Shown here piece after piece: positions 59,168 to 64,000 of a stretch of DNA of 64,000 nucleotides. Under the pieces are notes generated by a model that saw only the letters and a program-made list of their open reading frames with translations, searched no databases and was not told the origin of the DNA. The position numbers were made by a program, and so were the translations under genes. The first letter of the stretch is position 1; each line of letters starts with the position of its first letter. The stretch lies in NCBI RefSeq assembly GCF_014697355.1, contig NZ_JACJRQ010000003.1, positions 186,001 through 250,000 of the forward strand, written 5' to 3'. The stretch comes from Nostoc calcicola FACHB-3891. GTDB lineage: Bacteria > Cyanobacteriota > Cyanobacteriia > Cyanobacteriales > Nostocaceae.

Positions 59168-59284
59168 AGACTTCTTGCATAAGTCGGGAAAAGGGGAAGG
59201 GGAAAGGGGGAAAGGTTTGGTATTTTCCCTTTCCCCTTTAACCTTTTCCCACAAGAGTGCAAAAAGCACTTTTGCAAGAGGTCT
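59168..59284. repeat. Miniature inverted-repeat element, AGACCTCTTGCA family
   Basis: The ends AGACTTCTTGCATAAGTC and TTTGCAAGAGGTCT bound 117 bp. The interior, with TTTGGTATTTTCCCTTTCCCC and GTGCAAAAAGCACTTTTGC, is nearly the same as the copy at 40413-40530, so these two are the closest relatives of the four. Confidence 0.75.
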
Positions 59285-59314
59285 CAAGAGCGATCGCCTT
59301 CAAAAAAGATCCCG

Positions 59315-59390
59315 TCGTAGGGGCGCATAGCTATGCGCCCCTAAAAATGTACAAATAATTTGGGATAATTTATTTTTTCCGGTTTACCGA
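59315..59390. repeat. Partial copy of the AGGGACTTCC element
   Basis: The hairpin TAGGGGCGCATAGC/GCTATGCGCCCCTA followed by AATAATTTGGGATAATTTAT matches, in inverted orientation, the interior of the element at 34877-34978. The AGGGACTTCC ends are missing, so it looks like a decayed copy. Confidence 0.6.
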
Positions 59391-59570
59391 ACCCAACAAG
59401 TAGAGTAAACCGTAATCTTTTTTAGTGCCTAAGTTGGTGCGGTAATCCTCATTTATTAGGTGAGAATAACCGAATTTACAGCATTTTAAACTAGGCATAT
59501 TATCAAAAGTAAGCACAACGCCAAGTGCCAAAAAAAATAAACACATAGTTAATTAATCTGAGGAAGAGTT

Positions 59571-60023
59571 ATGACAGTAGTTCGTTGGAATCCCTGGAGA
59601 GAAATTGACACTCTACAACGTCAAATTAACAACTTGTTTGAAGAAAGCATAACACCATCTGGCTCACTCGAAAGAAACTTAGTTAGAGTTCCTGCTGCCG
59701 AACTACAAGAAACTGATGACGCTATTCATCTCAAGCTAGAACTGCCAGGAATGTCAGCTAAAGACCTGGATATTCAAGTCACTGAAGATGCTGTTCACAT
59801 TAGCGGTGAACGTAAATCTGAAACTAAAACTGAACAAAAAGGTACTATTAAGAGCGAATTTTACTATGGTCAATTTCAACGGATAATTCCTTTATCTGCT
59901 AGGGTTCAAAACACCAAAGTCACTGCCGAATACAAAGACGGTATTTTGAACCTGACACTGCCTAAAGCGGATAAAGAAAGGAATAAAGTTGTCAAAGTTA
60001 ATTTGGAACAACCCGCTGCTTAA
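59571..60023 (+). CDS. hspA: Small heat shock protein, Hsp20 family
   Basis: This 150-residue chaperone begins MTVVRWNPWREIDTLQRQIN. It has the alpha-crystallin domain at about 40-140, including LKLELPGMSAKDLDIQVTED, then ISGERKSE and the ending YKDGILNLTLPKA. The C-terminal Val-Lys-Val motif (KVVKVNLE) takes the place of the I-x-I tail. Hsp20 proteins hold unfolding proteins and, in cyanobacteria, protect photosystems and thylakoid membranes. An AGGAAGAG ribosome site lies 5 nt before the ATG. A strong hairpin terminator follows at 60072. It is a single-gene transcription unit as far as can be seen. Confidence 0.92.
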   Translation: MTVVRWNPWREIDTLQRQINNLFEESITPSGSLERNLVRVPAAELQETDDAIHLKLELPGMSAKDLDIQVTEDAVHISGERKSETKTEQKGTIKSEFYYGQFQRIIPLSARVQNTKVTAEYKDGILNLTLPKADKERNKVVKVNLEQPAA

Positions 60024-60071
60024 TTGGTTGTGAGCAAATTACTCTACCTCCTTTGATTGATTGAAATAGCT

Positions 60072-60103
60072 AAAAACCCGGTCATTCTCATGACTGGGTT
60101 TTT
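60072..60103. terminator. Bidirectional intrinsic terminator
   Basis: A stem of AAAACCCGGTCAT with ATGACTGGGTTTT (one G-T pair) and a TCTC loop has T-runs on both strands. It lies between the convergent hspA and S4-domain genes and can terminate both. Confidence 0.85.
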
Positions 60104-60119
60104 CTTTAACAATTGTCAA

Positions 60120-60311
60120 TTATTCGATGACATCGCCAACCTTAAAAGTTTGCCCTGCTACTGTTACTTCATCGCTTAATCCTAATTGCCGTCCTCGCCG
60201 GGTTTCAATTGTGCCATTGACTTTAACGTTACCATCAATAATCATCAGTTTGGCTTGGCCTCCAGTTGGGGCTATACCCAGCAACTTTAAAAACTGGTCG
60301 AGTTTAATCAT
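60120..60311 (-). CDS. S4-domain RNA-binding protein
   Basis: The ATG at 60311 gives a 63-residue S4 domain: MIKLDQFLKLLGIAPTGGQA, KLMIIDGNVKVNGTIETRRG, RQLGLSDEVTV. The GxA-K-x-x-I-xx-G-x-V-x-VNG pattern is the standard S4 RNA-binding signature, in the YbcJ/YaaA-like class of stand-alone domains. A TTG start five codons upstream (60326) is possible. The protein probably binds structured RNA, perhaps rRNA. It is convergent with hspA. Confidence 0.85.
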   Translation of the reverse strand: MIKLDQFLKLLGIAPTGGQAKLMIIDGNVKVNGTIETRRGRQLGLSDEVTVAGQTFKVGDVIE

Positions 60312-60452
60312 GTTGCCATTTGTCAAAAGGATTTGGTGCGTTACGACGTTCCGTCTAACTACAATACCTAATTTTTTTCAGAAATCAAACCAGATTCCTA
60401 TAGTTCCCAGTCCTTATTACCTATTCTCTTATTTATTTTGTTTCTCTCTTAA

Positions 60453-60746
60453 TTAGATCGCCTCTTGGTGCTGTTGTCGCACAAAGGTGAGAAAACCTTC
60501 AATAGAGTCTTCTTCGGGCCAAAAATCGGCAGCCAGGTCTTTGAGGCGATCGGCAGTTGTAGGAGAATGGTTAGCAAGTAGCTGCTTTAGCGTAGTACCT
60601 TGCAAAAACTGGGTACTCAGGGTTTTAAGATCGGGTTGAGAATTTGAGAATGAATTGCTTTGGGTGAGAATTTGCAGCAGTTGTTGGCGCTCTGTAGATG
60701 AGAGTAGTTGGATGGCAGCGATCGCGGCTTCAAATTGTGGAGTCAT
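60453..60746 (-). CDS. Small helical protein, possible antitoxin-like
   Basis: The 97-residue protein starts MTPQFEAAIAAIQLLSSTER and contains QQLLQILTQSNSFSN near the N terminus and a C-terminal ADFWPEEDSIEGFLTFVRQQ. Short proteins with a W-P-E-(E/D)-(D/E)-S-I-(E/D)-(D/E)-F signature are often found upstream of PIN-domain toxins in cyanobacteria. No PIN gene follows in the expected position, downstream on the minus strand (60120-60450); that space holds only the S4 gene and its upstream region. So it is an orphan or the toxin has been lost. The assignment is inference from the motif. Confidence 0.6.
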   Translation of the reverse strand: MTPQFEAAIAAIQLLSSTERQQLLQILTQSNSFSNSQPDLKTLSTQFLQGTTLKQLLANHSPTTADRLKDLAADFWPEEDSIEGFLTFVRQQHQEAI

Positions 60747-60827
60747 AGTCTAGTTTTATGGTTGTCTGCTTCTATGCTATTTGAATTCCGGTGCGTTAGC
60801 GAAGCTTTGCCGAAGGCATCGCTCCTC

Positions 60828-60971
60828 CAACTCAATGGCAAACGGATATTTTTCACGCACCTTGAGAAATGCAGCGCGCAGCAAAGGACGAGCAACATCT
60901 GTACACAGCCACGGTTGTCTTTGATGTGTTACCTGGGTAAAGAAATAGGTTCCGCTGCGGTAGCTGGTCAT
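60828..60971 (-). pseudogene. Truncated RayT/IS200-like transposase remnant
   Basis: The 48-codon stretch reads SYRSGTYFFTQVTHQRQPWL and RPLLRAAFLKVREKYPFAIE. This is the standard N-terminal sequence of REP-associated tyrosine transposases (GGTYFFTVVTYQRQPIL...LLRQAFREVRARHPFEIEA). After PFAIE the usual VVLPDHLHxxW catalytic motif is missing. The frame instead runs into a dispersed repeat (GGAGCGATGCCTTCGGCAAA type, about 60795-60835). It is a dead fragment. Confidence 0.75.
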
Positions 60972-61243
60972 TGAATGATACAGTCCGGATTTATTGATTA
61001 GTCTGCCCAAATCTAGCAGATCGTCGATAATTCGGCGATGCATTACGCTGTCGCTAACGCATCCTACAAGATTGGCGATCGCACTGAGGCATTGATACAT
61101 TTTTTCTGAAGTGCGTAGGCGTAGCCAAACCCAGGCATCGCCACTGTTGATTTTTGTTTCTCCCCTAATTCTCCCCTTTCTATTTTTAAACTACTAAAAC
61201 TTACTAAAACTAATAACTCTTTACTTCAATTCAGGATTACCCT

Positions 61244-61621
61244 ATGAAATTCTCTATTTTCCTAGATTCTTTACTGCTTGTTGCTTCAATTACTCTGATG
61301 CCTGCAATTAGTGCCGCGCAAACAGTTGCAACTAACACTAATCAAGCAATAGTCTTACCCAGTAACTTGAGTAGTATTAGTCACCTTGAACCTTTCGACC
61401 TAGTTGCTTATGCTTACCAAGGCGGTCTTTTGCAACATGGTATTCCCAGTGGAGGAACGCTAGTATTTAAAACTCTAAGTAGTAATATTATTGCAAAAGA
61501 TTTGGTCATAGCTGCCATAAATGCAAAGAAATTACAACCACAAATTTTGGACGATCGAAACTATCTCAATGCTGTGAGCTCGGAACTGATAGCATTGCCT
61601 GATTATGCTGCTGCTGATTGA
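61244..61621 (+). CDS. Small secreted protein of unknown function
   Basis: The 125-residue protein has a clear signal peptide (MKFSIFLDSLLLVASITLMP, AISAAQ cleavage end). The mature part of about 100 residues includes LEPFDLVAYAYQGGLLQHGI and SSNIIAKDLVIAAINAKKLQ. It has no Cys and no known domain. It lies upstream of the topoisomerase gene on the same strand after a 241-bp gap without other features. Related short secreted proteins are common in Nostocales, and no function is known to me. Confidence 0.6.
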   Translation: MKFSIFLDSLLLVASITLMPAISAAQTVATNTNQAIVLPSNLSSISHLEPFDLVAYAYQGGLLQHGIPSGGTLVFKTLSSNIIAKDLVIAAINAKKLQPQILDDRNYLNAVSSELIALPDYAAAD

Positions 61622-61862
61622 TGATGCTAGATACTAAAACATTTAAATTTTGCCTTGGGAGTAGCCTTGGTGAATCTATTTACCGCAATTATTTTTCAAA
61701 TTGGTATTATAAAAAAGCCTATTCATAGGTAAAAGATTGATTGCCAAGTTGAGTGTAAAAATTTTTAAATGAGCTAAATATTATAGTACTTTTATACTAA
61801 GATAGGTAATTGCTTAGTGCGATCGCCAATCCAAATACAAAGCACTATTCAACGCAGGTGCT

Positions 61863-64000
61863 ATGCCCAAACGCCTCCTTGTAGTAGAATCTCCCGGAAA
61901 AGTCAAAAAACTCAGTCAAATCCTGGGTTCAGAATGGAAAGTTCTAGCTAGCTGCGGCCATATCCGCGAACTCAGCGATGAAGGTGAAGATTCATTGGGC
62001 TTTAGCATGGATGGCAGTCGGATCAAATGCAATTATATTCCCCGCGACCAACGAGCAAAGGAAACCATTCAGCAATTAAAAGCCGCCCTCAAACAAGTTG
62101 ATGAAGTTGTCATCGCCACTGACCCAGACCGGGAGGGAGAAACAATCGCTTGGCATATCAAAGAAGTACTGGGATTAAAAGAGCCAAAACGAGTAATTTA
62201 TACAGAAATTACAGCATCAGCAGTTCGAGAAGCGATCGCCAAACCCAGAAAACTAGATTTAAACTTGGTAGGTGCGGGACAATGCCGCGATTGTCTCGAT
62301 AAACTAGTCGGCTACAAGGGAAGTCCCCTAGTTTGGGCACTAAACAATGGAGCAAAAAGTGTCGGTCGAGTTCAAAGCGCCACATTGCACTTGATTTGTC
62401 AACGCGAAAAAGAAATTCAAATATTTCTACCCCAAGACTACTGGAGTGTTTGGGTAGATTACGCCGAAGGATTTCGGGCTTTCTACAAAGGGACGGCGAA
62501 TTCTGACGCAGACACACCAGAACAAAAAACTGAAACTGATGATGATGCCGCAGTCAACACTACGCAGGCACCAGAAAGCAAGCGTGTTCTATCTGAAGCA
62601 GAAGCAAATAGGTTAGTTGAAGAAGCACGTCGCCATCCTCATCAGGTGATAAAGGTTGAAGGGAAAATAGTTCAGCGTCAACCACCTCCTCCATTCACCA
62701 CCTCCACCCTGCAACAAGCAGCGGGTTCCAAACTGAGATTTTCTCCAGACAAAACCATGCAAGTTGCCCAAAAGCTTTATGAGGCAGGGTTAATTACATA
62801 TATGCGAACGGATTCTGTGATGTTAAGTCCGGAATTTTGTGCTAGTGCGCGTCAGTGGTTAGAGCAAAATGACCCGCAGAATGTACCCCAGTCCTTAGCC
62901 AAACATCGCAGCGCTAAATTGGCTCAGGAAGCACATGAAGCTATCCGCCCAACAGATGTCTTTCGTCCTTCAGCCCAGTTACGAGAAGAACTACCAGGTG
63001 ATGATTTTAACCTGTATGTGATGATTTGGAAACGGGCGATCGCTTCTCAATGTCGTCCAGCCCAACTCCGGAAAACTCAAATAATCACTCAATCTGGAAA
63101 TCTGCTGTGGCTTTGTCATGGACAAGTAGTTGAGTTCTACGGTTATGCCCGCTACTGGAATAATCTCAGTAAAGATACAGTGATACCCCAGTTGCAACAG
63201 GGACAGATACTCACCTTAAAAAATGCACAGCATGAGAAAAAACAGACACAACCACCGCCTCGATACAGTGAACCAAAACTAGTACAACTAATGGAACGTA
63301 AAGGTATTGGTCGTCCTAGTACCTACGCTCCCACCGTCGCCACCTTGAAGAAGCGGGATTATGTGCAGTTGACAAAGGATCATCTGCAACCAACTGCTTT
63401 GGGGTTAGAAGTTGATGCATTCTTACAGAAAGCCTTACCGGATTTACTAGAGGCGGAGTTTACAGCTAAGATGGAAGAAGCTCTAGATGCGATCGCAGTT
63501 GGCAAACAAGGCTGGCAACAATACTTAAGCACTTGGAATCAGGAATACTTTGCCCCAGCTTTAGCCAAAGCCAAAACTGTAACCGTGAGTCCTGCATCTG
63601 GAAATAAAGCTTCACCAGGGCGAGAACGCAAATATGAAACTTCCAAAACTCGCTGCCCTGAATGCAAAAATTTTCTCGCTAAAATTCCCAGCAGCAAAGT
63701 CAAAAAGAAATACTTTCTCAAATGTGTTAGCGGCTGTGAAAACATCGTCCTTTTTTGGAGTGACTTTAATAAAAGTTGGGAACAACCTCGAAACAAAGTA
63801 CCCAAGGATGAAAGTGTTCCAAAACCTCAAGCTAAGCTAACTTCATACTCTTGCCCAGTATGTAAAAAACCATTAGAAGAATATAGCTACATTAAGGAAG
63901 GACAAAACAAAACAATGTTACGGTGTTCTAATCCCCAATCCCGTCAGGACAAAAAACATCAGGAAGTGGCTTATTTTTCTACACAAAAAGGCTGGTGGAG
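61863..64000 (+). CDS. topA: DNA topoisomerase I, type IA (partial, runs off the window)
   Basis: The gene starts ATG CCC AAA CGC at 61863 and stays open to the window end (712 codons). It has the Toprim domain (MPKRLLVVESPGKVKKLSQI, VVIATDPDREGETIAWHI), the DNA-gate core, and the catalytic tyrosine in GLITYMRTDSVMLSP. EAHEAIRPTD and ERKGIGRPSTYAPTV are also family motifs. After about residue 590 come zinc-ribbon-like C-terminal modules (CPECKNF, CVSGCENI, CPVCKKPL). An acidic insert at about 215-235 lies between core motifs. It relaxes negative supercoils by single-strand passage. The 3' end lies outside. Confidence 0.93.
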   Translation, partial: MPKRLLVVESPGKVKKLSQILGSEWKVLASCGHIRELSDEGEDSLGFSMDGSRIKCNYIPRDQRAKETIQQLKAALKQVDEVVIATDPDREGETIAWHIKEVLGLKEPKRVIYTEITASAVREAIAKPRKLDLNLVGAGQCRDCLDKLVGYKGSPLVWALNNGAKSVGRVQSATLHLICQREKEIQIFLPQDYWSVWVDYAEGFRAFYKGTANSDADTPEQKTETDDDAAVNTTQAPESKRVLSEAEANRLVEEARRHPHQVIKVEGKIVQRQPPPPFTTSTLQQAAGSKLRFSPDKTMQVAQKLYEAGLITYMRTDSVMLSPEFCASARQWLEQNDPQNVPQSLAKHRSAKLAQEAHEAIRPTDVFRPSAQLREELPGDDFNLYVMIWKRAIASQCRPAQLRKTQIITQSGNLLWLCHGQVVEFYGYARYWNNLSKDTVIPQLQQGQILTLKNAQHEKKQTQPPPRYSEPKLVQLMERKGIGRPSTYAPTVATLKKRDYVQLTKDHLQPTALGLEVDAFLQKALPDLLEAEFTAKMEEALDAIAVGKQGWQQYLSTWNQEYFAPALAKAKTVTVSPASGNKASPGRERKYETSKTRCPECKNFLAKIPSSKVKKKYFLKCVSGCENIVLFWSDFNKSWEQPRNKVPKDESVPKPQAKLTSYSCPVCKKPLEEYSYIKEGQNKTMLRCSNPQSRQDKKHQEVAYFSTQKGWW

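Larger units (their letters stand above)
58974..59570. other. Intergenic region upstream of hspA
   Basis: It contains an AGACCTCTTGCA element (59168-59284), then a partial copy of the AGGGACTTCC element family (59315-59390, inverted relative to 34877-34978), and about 180 bp of AT-rich DNA directly before hspA. No CIRCE-type inverted repeat (TTAGCACTC-N9-GAGTGCTAA) is seen in the hspA upstream region. Confidence 0.55.

Noticed and set aside
61001..61100. Full 107-residue protein at 60777-61100
   Set aside because: Only the middle third matches a family (RayT); the two ends are flanking DNA and repeat sequence read in frame.

Overview
The window comes from a filamentous, probably heterocystous (Nostocales-type) cyanobacterium. 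The evidence is the very frequent HIP1 octamer GCGATCGC, the low-complexity and palindromic intergenic repeats, the 37-nt CRISPR repeat ending in GATTGAAAC, and cyanobacterial families such as DUF928, CHASE2-cyclase and NHLP/Nif11-type export. No taxonomic search was possible, so the genus is open.

Layout. 1-7.3 kb: an antitoxin-like fragment, a small DUF2281-like gene, a predicted DEDDy exonuclease, a thiamine-diphosphate transketolase/phosphoketolase-like enzyme, an amino-acid-type ABC binding lipoprotein and a peptidoglycan-binding-domain protein. 8.0-10.2 kb: a CRISPR array of 30 identical repeats and 29 spacers without cas genes. 10.4-20.6 kb: small secreted proteins, an XRE-like regulator, a 1479-residue double hybrid histidine kinase with repeat-derived inserts, and tsaB. 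20.7-56.7 kb: a large biosynthetic locus described below, interrupted at 40.7-45.6 kb by an operon encoding STAND NTPase, WD40 and STAND NTPase. 56.7-64 kb: an orphan tnpB, a membrane protein, hspA, an S4 RNA-binding protein, a truncated RayT transposase, a small secreted protein and the start of a type IA topoisomerase gene that runs off the window.

The main discovery candidate is a ribosomal peptide (RiPP) gene cluster. A 120-residue precursor (34505-34867) has a Nif11/NHLP-type leader ending in VAGG and a 14-residue core LASSTVKETVMCCW. Around it lie a YcaO protein translationally coupled to a TfuA-like protein, a split LanB-type dehydratase (an elimination-domain protein at 33358 and a glutamylation-domain protein at 52395), two JmjC/cupin oxygenases, a fused E1-like/leader-binding domain plus flavin-dependent halogenase, a second halogenase, and two metallo-beta-lactamase-fold proteins. 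The exporter is a complete NHLP set: a C39-peptidase ABC transporter, a second ABC transporter and an HlyD-like adaptor. It sits with a CHASE2-nucleotide cyclase, a DUF928 protein and a double cNMP-domain protein. Inferred order of work: the leader is bound by the E1-like domain, Cys/Ser/Thr are heterocyclised, thioamidated or dehydrated, the C-terminal Trp is halogenated, other residues are hydroxylated, and the C39 peptidase cuts after GG during export. The product is unknown; I do not recognise this combination as a described system.

The intergenic space is full of short palindromic elements with terminal inverted repeats (at least seven families, some with apparent target duplications) and three separate arrays of about 21-nt tandem repeats. 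Several such elements have been absorbed in frame into protein-coding genes.
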